Assembly (NCBI RefSeq): GCF_016124105.1
Contig: NZ_JADGMQ010000008.1
Coordinates: forward strand, 116,388-151,387
Reading direction: 5' to 3'
Length of the DNA stretch: 35,000 nt
Origin: Aquamicrobium zhengzhouense
GTDB taxonomy: Bacteria > Pseudomonadota > Alphaproteobacteria > Rhizobiales > Rhizobiaceae
A program made the translations under genes and the position numbers. Positions 6,979 to 16,579 of the stretch are shown piece by piece; positions within the stretch are counted from its first letter, which is position 1; each line of letters begins with the position of its first letter. Below the pieces are notes generated by a model. It had not been told where the DNA came from, ran no database searches, and worked only from the letters and a program-made list of their open reading frames with translations.

Positions 6979-8390
6979 TGCACTTCTCCGGCAGCTGGGC
7001 GGCGCTTCAGCGATATCACCATCGCGATGCCCAGTTTTTTCCAGACGATCAGCGCCAGCAGCAACGCCTCAAATACCATCGCGGCAACCATACCGACCGC
7101 CGCGCCCCACAGGCCGAGGCTCGGGATCAGGATGATGTTCAGCCCGACATTGAGGAGGAGGGCCCCCGCGTAAATGGCAGCGCAAACATTCTGGCCGCCG
7201 GTCATGGTGAGAAGGCTTTCCGCCGGCCCGACTGAAGCCCGGGCAAGTACCCCCAGAACGAGCACGAAAAGTAGAGGGTACCCACCATCGAAATCGGGGC
7301 CAAACAGCATCAGCATCGGCTTGCCAATGATGAGAACACAGATCGCCATCGCAACAGATGGCCAGAACGTCCACGATACGGTCGCCCGCGCAAAGTCACC
7401 TAATCGTTGCTGATCGTCATGCTCGAAATATTCGGCATAGCGCTGAGCCGCTCCGGCTTTGACCGAGAAATAGACGAAGTGAACCAGAGCCAGGATTTTC
7501 ACGGTGGCGAAGTAGATTGCCACGTCATGCGGTTCCATGAACCAGCCAACCATCAGGACGTCAGCGTTCGTCAGGATGAAGACAAAACCCTCGATGAGAA
7601 ATATCGGGAACGACACGAGGATCCATTCACGCAGCCGCCATTTCGGCTGTACCTGTCTCACCTCATTGGCGACGCGCGGAAGTATGGACAGGGCTTGCCA
7701 GACGGTCGTGATCAACGTTGCCAGGATCGCACATACCATCGCGGTCTGACCGGTGTGCGGGTAGTCGAGGAACATGGCCAGGGCCATCAGCGCAAGGATC
7801 AGGACCGGGCGAAGAATGTAGATTGGCGCCAGAGCAAGGATCGCCCAGGAATTGGCGCGTGCCGTCCCTTCGATCGTGTCCGAGATAGCGATCATCGGCA
7901 GGCAGATCATCCCGAGATAGAACGGGATGATGTAGTAACTCTCAAAATGATCGTGAAAGAGCCAGATGCCTGCGATGCCTGCGGCGGCGATTAGGAGCGA
8001 TAAGCCCAAAACCAGAGCGTGCGAGGTTTGCAGGATACCTCGCAGTTCGGCGAGCGCTCCTTGCACCCTGTATTGAGGAATGAAGCGCACGATCGAGGTG
8101 TGGAAGCCGAGGCAAGACAGGTTTCCGGCGATCAGCATCGTTGTCCAGACCAGCACGAAGATGCCGTATTCGAAGCCACCCATCCATCTGGCCATCAATA
8201 CCTGGCTAAACAGGGCGATGAGGGCACTGGAAACGCGGATGATAAAAGCCGTCAATGACGTGCGGCCGGCATTTGTCCTGTCTTCGGGCGAGAAGATAGT
8301 GGTGTCGATACGATCCAGAAACGGCTTCAGCCGCATTGCCAGAGATTCCGGCAGCAACCGATCAGCCGTTGCAACTGCGGAAAATCGCAC
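6972..8390 (-). CDS. Wzx-like polysaccharide/lipid flippase (MOP superfamily)
   Basis: 472 residues with about 12 to 14 hydrophobic helices. Near the N-terminus is the family-typical stretch SQVLMARWMGGFEYGIFVLV, found in O-antigen and exopolysaccharide exporters of the MATE/Wzx (Polysacc_synt) family. Mid-protein charged loops and a final helix pair with GLWGAAVGMVAAMVFEALLL fit the family. These proteins flip undecaprenyl-linked oligosaccharides or similar lipids across the inner membrane. The GTG start has GGAG 10 bases upstream; an ATG at codon 19 is an alternative. It is coupled to the downstream BioF2-like acyltransferase by a 7-base overlap. No glycosyltransferase or polymerase gene lies in the window, so the substrate must be made elsewhere. 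Confidence 0.87.
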   Translation of the reverse strand: MRFSAVATADRLLPESLAMRLKPFLDRIDTTIFSPEDRTNAGRTSLTAFIIRVSSALIALFSQVLMARWMGGFEYGIFVLVWTTMLIAGNLSCLGFHTSIVRFIPQYRVQGALAELRGILQTSHALVLGLSLLIAAAGIAGIWLFHDHFESYYIIPFYLGMICLPMIAISDTIEGTARANSWAILALAPIYILRPVLILALMALAMFLDYPHTGQTAMVCAILATLITTVWQALSILPRVANEVRQVQPKWRLREWILVSFPIFLIEGFVFILTNADVLMVGWFMEPHDVAIYFATVKILALVHFVYFSVKAGAAQRYAEYFEHDDQQRLGDFARATVSWTFWPSVAMAICVLIIGKPMLMLFGPDFDGGYPLLFVLVLGVLARASVGPAESLLTMTGGQNVCAAIYAGALLLNVGLNIILIPSLGLWGAAVGMVAAMVFEALLLALIVWKKLGIAMVISLKRRPAAGEVQW

Positions 8391-8492
8391 CTGTTTACTC
8401 CACCCTGCCGAATGGCATCAAAGACGGTGATAGCGCGGAACGCTTAAAAAACGGTGAGATGGCCTGACCGGTTCGGACAGTGCAAGCCGGTC

Positions 8493-8526
8493 AAAAACAA
8501 ATCGCGCGCCGGTTTCCCGACGCGCG
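8493..8526 (-). terminator. Intrinsic terminator of secA
   Basis: On the minus strand, 25 bases after the secA stop, a ten-pair stem (CGCGCGTCGG with CCGGCGCGCG, one G-U pair) closes on a GAAA tetraloop. It is followed by ATTTGTTTTTG. This is a textbook Rho-independent terminator and separates secA from the flippase gene. Confidence 0.88.
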
Positions 8527-8551
8527 CTCGTTTAATTACGCTCTTGGCTGC

Positions 8552-11278
8552 TTAGAAAGCGCCGTGGCAATGCTTGAATTTCTTGCCGGACCCGCATGGG
8601 CACGCCTCATTGCGGCCGACGTGACCCCACGTGGACGGATCAGCCGGATCACGCTGGTCCGCGGGGACAACTCGTGCCGCTGCCGGAGCAAGCGCTATAT
8701 CACCATCGCCGAAATTGTCCTCGCCGGTCGTTACATCGACGTGCTGGCCGCGAAGCTGTGACGGGGCCTGCGGGGCAGGGGAATCCGCAGCTTCGCGCAC
8801 GAGTTCGACGCGCATCAACTGCGCGGTCACGACTTGGCGCAGACTGCCAAGCATCGTCTGGAAGAGCTCGAATGCCTCCGACTTGTATTCCTGAAGCGGA
8901 TCGCGCTGTGCATAGCCACGGAAGCCGACGACCGAGCGCAGATGGTCCAGATTGACCAGATGCTCGCGCCACAGATGATCGACTGCCTGCAGCATGATGG
9001 ACTTCTCGACATAGGCCATGATGTCCGGGCCAAAGCGCTCGGCGCGCTCCTGCGCTGCAGCGTCGGCTGCTGCCATGACGCGATCGCGGATCTGCTCCTC
9101 GTCGATGCCTTCTTCGCTTGCCCACTCCTCAACAGGCAATTCCAGATTGAGGTAGGCGCGTACATCTTCCTTGAGGCCAGCAATATCCCACTGCTCTGCA
9201 TAGGCAGTTTCCGGGATATGCTTGGCGATCATCTCTTCGACGACATCCTGGCGCATCTCGGCAACGGTATCGCCCAGATTTTCACCGTCCATCAGTTCGA
9301 GACGCTGCTCGAAAACGACCTTGCGCTGGTCGTTCATGACGTCGTCGAACTTGAGAAGGTTCTTGCGGATATCGAAGTTGCGGGCCTCGACGCGCTTTTG
9401 CGCCTTCTCCAGCGCCTTGTTAATCCAGGGATGGATGATCGCTTCGTCTTCCTTCAGGCCAAGTTTTTGCAGCATGGAGTCCATGCGCTCGGACCCGAAG
9501 ATGCGCATCAAATCGTCTTGAAGCGACAGGAAGAACTTCGAACGACCGGGGTCGCCCTGACGGCCTGAGCGGCCGCGAAGCTGATTGTCGATACGACGGG
9601 ATTCGTGACGTTCGGTGGCAAGGACGTACAGACCACCGGCATCAAGAGCCTGTTGCTTCAGCTTGGCGACATCTTCGCGAATCGCCTTTTCCTTGGCGTC
9701 GCGCTCTGGACCGGCCGGCATATCGCCAAGTTCATGGGCAACGCGCATGTCGGCGTTACCACCCAGCTGAATGTCGGTTCCGCGGCCTGCCATGTTGGTC
9801 GCGATGGTGATCGCGCCCGGGCGGCCGGCCTGCGCAACGATTGCAGCTTCCTGCTCGTGGTGCCGCGCGTTCAGGACCTGGAACTCCGTGAAACCTTCCT
9901 GGCGCAGACGCTCGGCAAGGTGCTCCGACTTCTCGATCGAAGTCGTGCCAACGAGAGTCGGCTGACCCTTGGCGTGCGCCTCGCGGATTTCGCGGACGAT
10001 GGCCCGGTACTTCTCCTCGACGGTACGATAGACCTCATCGTCTTCGTCGATGCGCTTGACCGGAAGGTTGGTCGGTATCTCGATAACTTCGAGCCCGTAG
10101 ATGTTTCCGAATTCTTCCGCTTCGGTCAGGGCCGTACCAGTCATGCCGGCAAGCTTGCCGTACATGCGGAAATAGTTCTGGAAAGTGATCGATGCCAGAG
10201 TCTGGTTCTCTGGGTGGATCTTCACCTTTTCCTTGGCTTCCAGCGCCTGGTGCAGGCCTTCCGAGAAGCGGCGGCCAGGCATCATGCGACCGGTGAATTC
10301 GTCGATGATGACGACTTCGCCGTTGCGCACGATGTAGTCCTTGTCACGCTGGAATAGGCGGTGCGCCTTGAGGGCATTGTTGACGTGATGGACGATGGCA
10401 ACGTTCTCGACGTCATAGAGCGAGGCACCCTTGAGAAGCCCGGCATCACGAAGCATGTTCTCAAGCTTCTCGGTGCCTTCTTCCGTGAAGGTGGCCGAGC
10501 GCTGCTTCTCATCGATCTCGAAATCCTCGGCCGAAAGGCGCGGAATGAAGGTGTCGATCGTGTTGTAGAGGTCTGAGCGGTCTTCAAGAGGGCCCGAGAT
10601 GATCAGCGGCGTGCGCGCTTCGTCGATAAGGATCGAATCGACCTCGTCAACGATCGCGAAATTATGTCCGCGCTGCACCATCTGCGCGCGATCATATTTC
10701 ATGTTGTCGCGCAGATAGTCGAAGCCGAGCTCGTTGTTGGTCGCGTAGGTGATGTCGCAAGCGTATGCCGCCTGGCGCTCCTCGTCCGACATTCCGTGGA
10801 CGATGATACCTGTGGTGAGGCCGAGGAAGCCGTAAACGCGGCTCATCCATTCGGCGTCACGCTTTGCCAGGTAGTCGTTGACGGTGACGACGTGGACGCC
10901 CTTGCCGGACAGTGCATTCAGGTAGGTGGGCAGCGTCGCCACCAACGTCTTGCCTTCACCGGTACGCATTTCTGCGATGCTGCCGCTATGCAGCACCATG
11001 CCGCCGATCAGCTGCACGTCGAAGGGGCGCAGCCCAAGGGCGCGCTTGGATGCTTCACGCACAACGGCGAAGGCCGGCACCAGAAGATCATCAAGCGACT
11101 TGCCTTCAGCAATCTGCGCCCGGAACTCATCCGTCTTGGCCCTCAGTGCCTCGTCCGATAGCGCAGAGATCTCACTTTCAAGCGCGCCAATGGCCTCGAC
11201 GCGGGGTCGGAAACCCTTGATACGACGGTCGTTGGATGAGCCGAAAATCTTGCGGGCAAGAGCGCCAAAGCTGACCAT
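8552..11278 (-). CDS. secA: Preprotein translocase ATPase SecA
   Basis: 908 residues. SecA drives unfolded preproteins through SecYEG at the inner membrane by ATP hydrolysis. Visible parts are the nucleotide-binding domain 1 with Walker A MRTGEGKT (104-111) and the DEVDS Walker B-type box, the preprotein cross-linking domain, the second RecA-like domain with NMAGRGTDI and [13 protein letters not shown], the helical scaffold, and the C-terminal zinc-binding tail (C893, C895, C904, H905) that binds SecB. The open frame continues 47 codons upstream to 11419. The start at [13 protein letters not shown] is chosen because it matches the family N-terminus and has AAAGGA 7 to 8 bases before it. The gene is divergent from the foldase gene, an arrangement common in Rhizobiales. 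Length is normal and no key residue is missing. Confidence 0.98.
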   Translation of the reverse strand: MVSFGALARKIFGSSNDRRIKGFRPRVEAIGALESEISALSDEALRAKTDEFRAQIAEGKSLDDLLVPAFAVVREASKRALGLRPFDVQLIGGMVLHSGSIAEMRTGEGKTLVATLPTYLNALSGKGVHVVTVNDYLAKRDAEWMSRVYGFLGLTTGIIVHGMSDEERQAAYACDITYATNNELGFDYLRDNMKYDRAQMVQRGHNFAIVDEVDSILIDEARTPLIISGPLEDRSDLYNTIDTFIPRLSAEDFEIDEKQRSATFTEEGTEKLENMLRDAGLLKGASLYDVENVAIVHHVNNALKAHRLFQRDKDYIVRNGEVVIIDEFTGRMMPGRRFSEGLHQALEAKEKVKIHPENQTLASITFQNYFRMYGKLAGMTGTALTEAEEFGNIYGLEVIEIPTNLPVKRIDEDDEVYRTVEEKYRAIVREIREAHAKGQPTLVGTTSIEKSEHLAERLRQEGFTEFQVLNARHHEQEAAIVAQAGRPGAITIATNMAGRGTDIQLGGNADMRVAHELGDMPAGPERDAKEKAIREDVAKLKQQALDAGGLYVLATERHESRRIDNQLRGRSGRQGDPGRSKFFLSLQDDLMRIFGSERMDSMLQKLGLKEDEAIIHPWINKALEKAQKRVEARNFDIRKNLLKFDDVMNDQRKVVFEQRLELMDGENLGDTVAEMRQDVVEEMIAKHIPETAYAEQWDIAGLKEDVRAYLNLELPVEEWASEEGIDEEQIRDRVMAAADAAAQERAERFGPDIMAYVEKSIMLQAVDHLWREHLVNLDHLRSVVGFRGYAQRDPLQEYKSEAFELFQTMLGSLRQVVTAQLMRVELVREAADSPAPQAPSQLRGQHVDVTTGEDNFGDGDIALAPAAARVVPADQRDPADPSTWGHVGRNEACPCGSGKKFKHCHGAF

Positions 11279-11530
11279 CAATGGTCCTTTCAGTACGGAG
11301 CGCCACGGGGGTCGCGGCAAAGCCCGCTGTCGATCTGCCTTGCGGGCCGTGAATCGGGGATAACGTCCATCAAAACCCTTCTGGACGCCAAGTGGAAGGA
11401 CAGATAAGAGGGGCCACAAGCGATGTCAACGCCGCGCTACCTATGGTCAGCGAGCGGAAATTCGCCACATTTCGGCTTGTTTGAAAGGTGTGCGCCCGCC
11501 TTGGGCCGATCCCATACTGGAGACAACCAT

Positions 11531-12451
11531 ATGATTCACTCCTTCCGCCGCCTGCCGATGATCAGTTTCGGCGTTGCAGCAACGATGTTCGCTTTCGCTG
11601 GAGCGGCCGGGGCGCAGGACGAAAAGCCTGCTGAGGCACCGGCCAATGCGGTGGTCGCCACGATCAATGGTACTCCCGTCACCGAGACGGATCTGCAGGT
11701 CGCAATTTCCGACCTTGAACAGCAGTTTGCCCAGCTTCCGGTCGATCAGCGCCGCGCAGCCGCGTTGTCGGCAATCATCGAAATTCGTTTGATGGCGGCG
11801 CAGGCTGAAGATGCGGGCCTTGCCGAGACCGAAGAGTTCAAAAGCCGCATGGCCATGCTGCGTGATCGCGCACTGCACAGCGCCTACATCGAGAAGACGA
11901 TTGCCGATTCGGTAAGCGACGAGGCGATCCGCGCGCGCTACGACGAAGAAATCAAGGCGCTGCCGGCGACGGAAGAAATTCGCGCGCGCCACATCATCGT
12001 CGCGACTGAGGAAGAGGCAAAGGCGATCATCGCGGAGCTCGACGCTGGCGGTGACTTTGAAGCTATTGCCAAGGAAAAGTCCCAGGATGGTGCTGCTGCT
12101 CAGGGTGGCGACCTTGGCTACTTCACCAAGGGCCGCATGGTTCCAGAATTCGAGGCCGCGGCATTTGCGATGGAAACCGGAGCCTATTCCAAGGAGCCGG
12201 TGCAGACACAGTTCGGCTGGCACGTCCTGAAGGTCGAGGACAAGCGCAACGCCGAGCCGCCTGCATTCGAGCAGGTTGCGCCGCAGTTCCGTTCTATCCT
12301 GCTTCGTGAAGCTTATTTCGAGGCCGTCAGCGATCTGCGTGAGGACGCGGAAGTCGAGATTGCGGACGAGGTTCTGAAGAACGCGCTTCAGGCAGTCGAG
12401 GCCGAGGCAGAGGCCGAAGGCGACGACGAAGAAACTCCGGCCGCTGAATAA
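11531..12451 (+). CDS. Periplasmic parvulin-type peptidyl-prolyl isomerase (foldase)
   Basis: 306 residues. Residues 1-28 form a signal peptide ending in AGA/QD. A SurA/PrsA-like N-terminal helical chaperone region covers about 40-145. The rotamase domain at 148-240 shows [49 protein letters not shown] and [13 protein letters not shown], all parvulin hallmarks. The tail is acidic ([12 protein letters not shown]). It probably folds exported and outer-membrane proteins, which fits its position divergent from secA. The frame stays open back to 11423, but the ATG at 11531 has GGAGAC 8 bases before it and begins the signal peptide. argJ follows after 29 bases and is likely co-transcribed. Confidence 0.93.
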   Translation: MIHSFRRLPMISFGVAATMFAFAGAAGAQDEKPAEAPANAVVATINGTPVTETDLQVAISDLEQQFAQLPVDQRRAAALSAIIEIRLMAAQAEDAGLAETEEFKSRMAMLRDRALHSAYIEKTIADSVSDEAIRARYDEEIKALPATEEIRARHIIVATEEEAKAIIAELDAGGDFEAIAKEKSQDGAAAQGGDLGYFTKGRMVPEFEAAAFAMETGAYSKEPVQTQFGWHVLKVEDKRNAEPPAFEQVAPQFRSILLREAYFEAVSDLREDAEVEIADEVLKNALQAVEAEAEAEGDDEETPAAE

Positions 12452-12480
12452 TCCAGATACGCCTGCGAAAGCTGTCCACC

Positions 12481-13722
12481 ATGTCGGATACCATCTCCCC
12501 ACTCGCCCCGAAGAAGCAGCCACGCATGCCCGCAATTGACGGGTTGCGCATTGCCACTGCTGAAGCCGGGATCAAGTACAAGGGTCGCACAGACCTGCTG
12601 GCTATGGTCTTCGATGAGGGGACAACTGTCGCGGGCGTCTTCACGCGCTCACAGTGCCCATCGGCCCCGGTCGATTTTTGCCGCCAAAATCTGCCAGGCG
12701 GCTCGGCGCGGGTGCTGGTCGTCAATTCCGGAAACGCGAACGCCTTCACCGGGAAGAAAGGGCGGGAAACAACCGCTTTGACCGCAGAGGCTGCTGCCAA
12801 GGCAGTCGGCTGCTCTACCAATGAGGTCTTTCTTGCCTCAACCGGCGTGATCGGCGAACCTCTTCCGGCCGAGAAATTCTCCCACCTCCTTGAGGGGATG
12901 GCGAAAGCGGCTGAGCCTGCGCTGTGGTCCGAGGCCGGCAAGGCCATCATGACCACCGACACCTATCCGAAATACGCAACCGCGAAGGTCGATTTTGGCG
13001 GGGCCGAGGTAACGCTCAACGGTATCGCCAAGGGCGCCGGGATGATCGCGCCCGACATGGCGACGATGCTGTCGTTCATTGCGACGGATGCGCCGATCGA
13101 CGCGCGCGTGTTGCAGGACCTGCTGTCGAAGGGCGTTGGCAAGACGTTCAACGCGGTCACGGTCGACAGTGACACGTCGACCAGCGACACGCTGATGCTG
13201 TTTGCCACAGGAGCTGCTGCGAAGCGCGGGGCAAAGCGCGTCACTGACGTCAAGGACCCCATTTTGGTCCCGTTCCGTCGTGCGCTCAACAAGATGCTCA
13301 AGAACCTTGCGCTGCAGGTGGTTCGCGATGGCGAAGGTGCGCGTAAGCAGGTGGAAATCACCGTTACGGGTGCCAAGTCGGCACGTTCGGCAAAGCGCAT
13401 CGCGCTGTCGATCGCCAATTCGCCGCTCGTCAAGACCGCGGTGGCGGGCGAGGATGCCAATTGGGGTCGTGTCGTGATGGCTGTTGGCAAGGCCGGCGAG
13501 CCGGCTGATCGCGATCTGCTTGCCATCTGGTTCGGCGACATTCGTGTCGCCGTCGAGGGAGAGCGCGATCCAGACTATTCGGAAGCCGACACTTCCACCT
13601 ACATGAAGCGCGACGAGATCGTTATCCGCGTTGACATCGGCCTTGGCCGTGGCAAGGCAACGGTCTGGACCTGCGACCTCACCAAGGAATACGTTGCCAT
13701 TAATGGTGACTACCGCTCCTGA
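12481..13722 (+). CDS. argJ: Bifunctional ornithine acetyltransferase / N-acetylglutamate synthase
   Basis: 413 residues, the usual ArgJ length. The enzyme moves the acetyl group from N-acetylornithine to glutamate, closing the cyclic arginine pathway, and bifunctional forms also acetylate glutamate from acetyl-CoA. The proprotein cuts itself between A194 and the nucleophile T195 in [16 protein letters not shown]. The oxyanion threonines TGVIGEP (121-127) and the closing [10 protein letters not shown] are in place. It starts 29 bases after the foldase gene; the ribosome site is weak. Arginine synthesis has no obvious link to its neighbours, but this order is conserved across many Rhizobiales. 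Confidence 0.97.
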   Translation: MSDTISPLAPKKQPRMPAIDGLRIATAEAGIKYKGRTDLLAMVFDEGTTVAGVFTRSQCPSAPVDFCRQNLPGGSARVLVVNSGNANAFTGKKGRETTALTAEAAAKAVGCSTNEVFLASTGVIGEPLPAEKFSHLLEGMAKAAEPALWSEAGKAIMTTDTYPKYATAKVDFGGAEVTLNGIAKGAGMIAPDMATMLSFIATDAPIDARVLQDLLSKGVGKTFNAVTVDSDTSTSDTLMLFATGAAAKRGAKRVTDVKDPILVPFRRALNKMLKNLALQVVRDGEGARKQVEITVTGAKSARSAKRIALSIANSPLVKTAVAGEDANWGRVVMAVGKAGEPADRDLLAIWFGDIRVAVEGERDPDYSEADTSTYMKRDEIVIRVDIGLGRGKATVWTCDLTKEYVAINGDYRS

Positions 13723-13741
13723 GGCGGTTCGGGAAGGACCA

Positions 13742-14521
13742 ATGCAAGGCAGGCTTCAGCCACGGCAGATATTGCTACCCACCGTGCGCCGTCTGGAAGC
13801 GGTGGGTTCGCGTGCCTGGCCTGCGGCTTCGGTTCACTATGACGGGGTCTGGGCCATCCGGCTGACGAATGGTCACCCCGCAAAGCGCTTGAATTCGGTC
13901 AATCCCCTCGATCCCGTCGATCATGGCAACATGCTGGAACGTATCGAGCGGGCGGCGCAGCGCTTTGCTGCAAACGACCGTCCGCTTACCTTTCGCATGT
14001 CACCGCTGGCGTCTCCTCAGCTGACCGAACATTTCGATGCACAAGGCTGGTCCCGGTTCGGGGAATCGCTTGTCATGCAGGCCGAACTTTCGGAAGAGCG
14101 CCTGGCCGCCGCTGCGCCGTTGCTTCCGGTTCAGGAGATGGACGGCTTCATCAGCGCTGCAATCAAGATCGGCAATGTAGAACCCGCAATCCGGCCGGGC
14201 CTGTCAGCCGTGATCTCATCGATCCAGCCGGAACGTGGGCTGTTCGTCCTCGAGGACGAGGGGCTGCCAGTCTCGACGGCGATCTGCGTGCGAGATGGCG
14301 ATCTCTCGGGGGTCTTCGAGGTCGCGACGGACGAGCGGGTGCGCGGGCAGGGCCATGCGCGCCGCCTTCTGCTTTCAGCGCTAAAATGGGCTCAGCAGGG
14401 CGGGGCAAAGCGCGCCTGGCTTCAGGTGGAGGCAGCTAACACTTCCGCTTTGCGGCTGTATGAGACACTCGGTTTCAGCGAAGTGTATCGCTATCATTAC
14501 CGTCAGCCGCCGAAGGATTGA
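13742..14521 (+). CDS. GNAT family N-acetyltransferase, two-domain
   Basis: 259 residues. The N-terminal half (WPAASVHYDGVWAIRLTNGHPAKRLNSVNP...) resembles the extra domain of two-part GNATs. The C-terminal half holds the acetyl-CoA motif VRGQGHARRLL near residues 198-209 and the classic ending ANTSALRLYETLGFSEVYRYHYR. It transfers an acetyl group from acetyl-CoA to an unknown amine. The ATG at 13742 is preferred because GGAAGGA lies 4 bases before it. An in-frame ATG at 13703 would overlap argJ and lacks a comparable site. mutT follows after 3 bases, so argJ, this gene and mutT look like one operon. Confidence 0.88.
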   Translation: MQGRLQPRQILLPTVRRLEAVGSRAWPAASVHYDGVWAIRLTNGHPAKRLNSVNPLDPVDHGNMLERIERAAQRFAANDRPLTFRMSPLASPQLTEHFDAQGWSRFGESLVMQAELSEERLAAAAPLLPVQEMDGFISAAIKIGNVEPAIRPGLSAVISSIQPERGLFVLEDEGLPVSTAICVRDGDLSGVFEVATDERVRGQGHARRLLLSALKWAQQGGAKRAWLQVEAANTSALRLYETLGFSEVYRYHYRQPPKD

Positions 14522-14524
14522 GAC

Positions 14525-14938
14525 GTGAGCGATAAGACAAAGAAACTGCTGCTGGTATCAGCTTGCGCATTGGTTGATGCGGATGGGCGCGTGCTGATTG
14601 CGCAGCGGCCTGAGGGCAAACAACTGGCCGGGCTGTGGGAATTTCCAGGCGGCAAGGTTGAGGCCGGGGAAACTCCGGAAGAAACGCTGGTTCGGGAACT
14701 GGCGGAGGAGCTCGGAATCGAAACGAAGGTTGCCTGTTTGGCACCTCTGACATTTGCCAGTCATTCCTATGACGATTTCAACTTGCTGATGCCGCTTTAT
14801 GTCTGCCGCCGCTATTGGGGCATTCCGCAGGCGAAAGAGCATGCCGCGCTAAAATGGGTTCGCCCCAACAAGCTGCGCGACTATCCGATGCCGCCGGCCG
14901 ATGCGCCGTTGATCCCTTTTCTTATCGACCTTCTCTGA
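14525..14938 (+). CDS. mutT: Nudix (d)NTP pyrophosphohydrolase, MutT type
   Basis: 137 residues. The Nudix box is complete at 43-65 (G, five residues, E, seven residues, REL-EELGI). MutT enzymes remove 8-oxo-dGTP from the nucleotide pool by hydrolysing it to the monophosphate, preventing A:T to C:G changes. The family features LIAQRPEGKQLAGLWEFPGGK and a closing KWVRPNKLRDYPMPPAD are present. It starts with GTG, with AAGGA 9 bases upstream, and lies 3 bases after the GNAT stop, so it is translationally linked. A general Nudix hydrolase of other specificity is possible, but MutT is by far the best fit. Confidence 0.93.
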   Translation: MSDKTKKLLLVSACALVDADGRVLIAQRPEGKQLAGLWEFPGGKVEAGETPEETLVRELAEELGIETKVACLAPLTFASHSYDDFNLLMPLYVCRRYWGIPQAKEHAALKWVRPNKLRDYPMPPADAPLIPFLIDLL

Positions 14939-15011
14939 CTCCCCGATCATTAACAGAACGTTCAGCCACATGTGAAAGGTTTACCCATCTTGTGCGTGAT
15001 GGGGACCTTAC

Positions 15012-15338
15012 ATGCGCAGCAGTGGATGGGATCGCTCGGGCTCGAGCCGACGCGGCTTGGCAAATGCAGGCATGGGGTTGTTGAGACTCACCCTTCTGTT
15101 TGGGTCCGCCGCAATCGCAATTGCGTTGATCCTGACGCCGATCGTTGCAAAGCACGCCGAAAAGCTCGCTTATGCGGATCGTCCGGTCGTCGGGGTCGAT
15201 CACATGTCCACCGGGTCCATCAGCGGCGGCCCGAACGGGTCTGGTACCGGCTACACGATCCGTCGCAGTGTACTTCAGAATGATCCGAGCTCGGTCTGCG
15301 TCATCCGCCAGAACGGCAGTCGTTCCGGAAAATGTTAG
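15012..15338 (+). CDS. Small membrane-anchored protein of unknown function
   Basis: 108 residues. A basic, serine-rich start (RSSGWDRSGSSRRG) is followed by LANAGMGLLRLTLLFGSAAI and IALILTPIV, one hydrophobic segment at about residues 18-46. A polar tail follows with GSISGGPNGSGTGYTIRRSV and VCVIRQNGS. The ribosome site GGGGA is 8 bases before the ATG. I do not recognise a named domain, but the pattern of one membrane helix followed by a short YTIRRSV-type tail looks like a small conserved protein of Rhizobiales. It sits 141 bases upstream of the Flp pilin gene and may work with it, which is inference from position only. It is real rather than chance: codon use and the hydrophobic pattern match the neighbours. 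Confidence 0.72.
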   Translation: MRSSGWDRSGSSRRGLANAGMGLLRLTLLFGSAAIAIALILTPIVAKHAEKLAYADRPVVGVDHMSTGSISGGPNGSGTGYTIRRSVLQNDPSSVCVIRQNGSRSGKC

Positions 15339-15479
15339 GTGAGGGTGAGTGCGGAGGGTGCCGCGCGTTCTTACTTTATTCACCTAAATGAATGGTCGGC
15401 TCCGCCATTAACCTTTTGTTCCGGCTCAAAGTCCTAGCCTCTTTTCAATGCGTGACGCGTCCCGGCACGGGAAAAAGAG

Positions 15480-15653
15480 ATGCTGAAACGGTTCTTCAAA
15501 GATCAAAACGGGGCGACCGCAATCGAGTTCAGTCTCATCGCGACGCTGGTGTCTCTTGCCGTTCTGGGCGCGGTCAGCATGCTCTCCGACAACGTCGCCG
15601 CCATGTTTGAAAACACCGCGACTGAAGTCAGGAACGCTACCAGTTCCCGCTGA
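15480..15653 (+). CDS. Flp/PilA-type IVb pilin
   Basis: 57 residues, below common ORF cut-offs. The protein MLKRFFKDQNGATAIEFSLI continues ATLVSLAVLGAVSMLSDNVA and ends with a short polar tail. This is the full Flp pattern: basic leader, G before ATAIEF (prepilin peptidase cleaves after G11), glutamate at mature position +5, a phenylalanine in place of the usual tyrosine, then one hydrophobic helix. Flp subunits form the adhesive pili of Tad systems. No tad/cpa genes are visible in the window, so this copy is detached from the main locus. A purine-rich stretch (GGGAAAAAGAG) precedes the ATG. The stop directly abuts the stop of the converging methyltransferase gene. Confidence 0.87.
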   Translation: MLKRFFKDQNGATAIEFSLIATLVSLAVLGAVSMLSDNVAAMFENTATEVRNATSSR

Positions 15654-16526
15654 TCACTCCGAAGCAGGATCGCCGCCGAGGACCTTTGCGAGCGCAACCT
15701 GACCACTGCCGGGCTTGAGCGGCTTTTGCTGCGATGCATGCGGCGCCCACCCCGACAGCCAGATCGTTGCAAAAGTTGCACGGATTCTCCCGTCAGGATC
15801 TGCAAATCGCTCTGCGTAAATCTCAGCCGCGCGCAAGAACAGCGCCTTGGAGACCGGCTTGCGGGCGCGTTGGGCGAGCACATTTGTTGCTCCCATTGCC
15901 CTCAGGTCACGGATCAATCCGAACATCGAATCGTACCGGACGGTGACGGTTTCAAGATCAGCGACGGGAAGGGCCAGGCCCGCTCTTTGCAGCAATCCGC
16001 CTGCATCGCGGACATCCGTGAAGGGGAAGACGCGCGGGCTTGCTCCGCCATACAGCTCCGTCTCGGCGACAAGAAGCGCTTCGCGCAGTTCTGAAAGGGT
16101 ACCATTCCCGGCCATGCAGCCGAGGAACAGGCCGTCTGGCCGGAGCGCTCGACGGATTTGAACGAGCATGCCCGGAACGTCATTCATCTCGTGCAAGGCG
16201 TAGAGCGACACCGCAAGATCAATGCTCTCCGGCTCCAGTGGGAGAATTTCAGGGAGCGCTCCGACCCCGTCAAATCCTGGCTCTTGCGGCCCAGAGCTGA
16301 CCCGCACAACGCTGTTCACCTTACCCGACAGCGAGAGAACTCGTGCAGCAGCGTCGGTTGCAGAGAAAAGTGTCGCTCCTGCCTCGAAACGCCTCTCGAC
16401 GGCCGCGAGTCTATCTGCAAGATCCTCTGCAGCGCGCTGCATCAAAAACGCTGCGCCTGCATCGGCGATTTTCAGCGCGCGCCGCTTGCGTGTCTGCAGG
16501 GCTTCAATATCAAAAACAGGTTCCAT
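15654..16526 (-). CDS. Methyltransferase-fold protein (NDUFAF5/BioC-like)
   Basis: 290 residues. The order of elements matches the alphaproteobacterial NDUFAF5-like group: a start with FDIEALQTRKRRALK, an AAEDLADRLAAVERRFE segment, the post-I region ESIDLAVSLYALHEMNDVPG, LRPDGLFLGCMAGNGTLSELR and a late RDLRAMGATN followed by YAERFADPDGRIRATFATIWLSGWAPH. The human relative is a complex I assembly factor. The glycine-rich SAM-binding motif I is poorly kept (SVVRVSSGPQEPGF), so catalysis is uncertain. It is divergent from comF, as in many relatives, with about 53 bases between the starts. Confidence 0.83.
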   Translation of the reverse strand: MEPVFDIEALQTRKRRALKIADAGAAFLMQRAAEDLADRLAAVERRFEAGATLFSATDAAARVLSLSGKVNSVVRVSSGPQEPGFDGVGALPEILPLEPESIDLAVSLYALHEMNDVPGMLVQIRRALRPDGLFLGCMAGNGTLSELREALLVAETELYGGASPRVFPFTDVRDAGGLLQRAGLALPVADLETVTVRYDSMFGLIRDLRAMGATNVLAQRARKPVSKALFLRAAEIYAERFADPDGRIRATFATIWLSGWAPHASQQKPLKPGSGQVALAKVLGGDPASE

Positions 16527-16579
16527 CGGGGGACTCCTTCACCGGTCCGGTATATGGTGACGGCAGGGTGGGATGTCTC

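Noticed and set aside
11279-11419. 47-codon N-terminal extension of SecA
   Set aside because: The extension is Arg/Pro-rich and unlike any SecA start, while the downstream ATG has a good ribosome site and the canonical N-terminus.
11447-12535. 362-codon minus-strand frame over the foldase gene
   Set aside because: Antisense to a clear signal-peptide parvulin gene; rich in Arg, Leu and Cys, as is typical of shadow frames.
13703-13741. Earlier ATG for the GNAT gene, overlapping argJ
   Set aside because: The ATG at 13742 has a strong GGAAGGA site and matches the domain start better.
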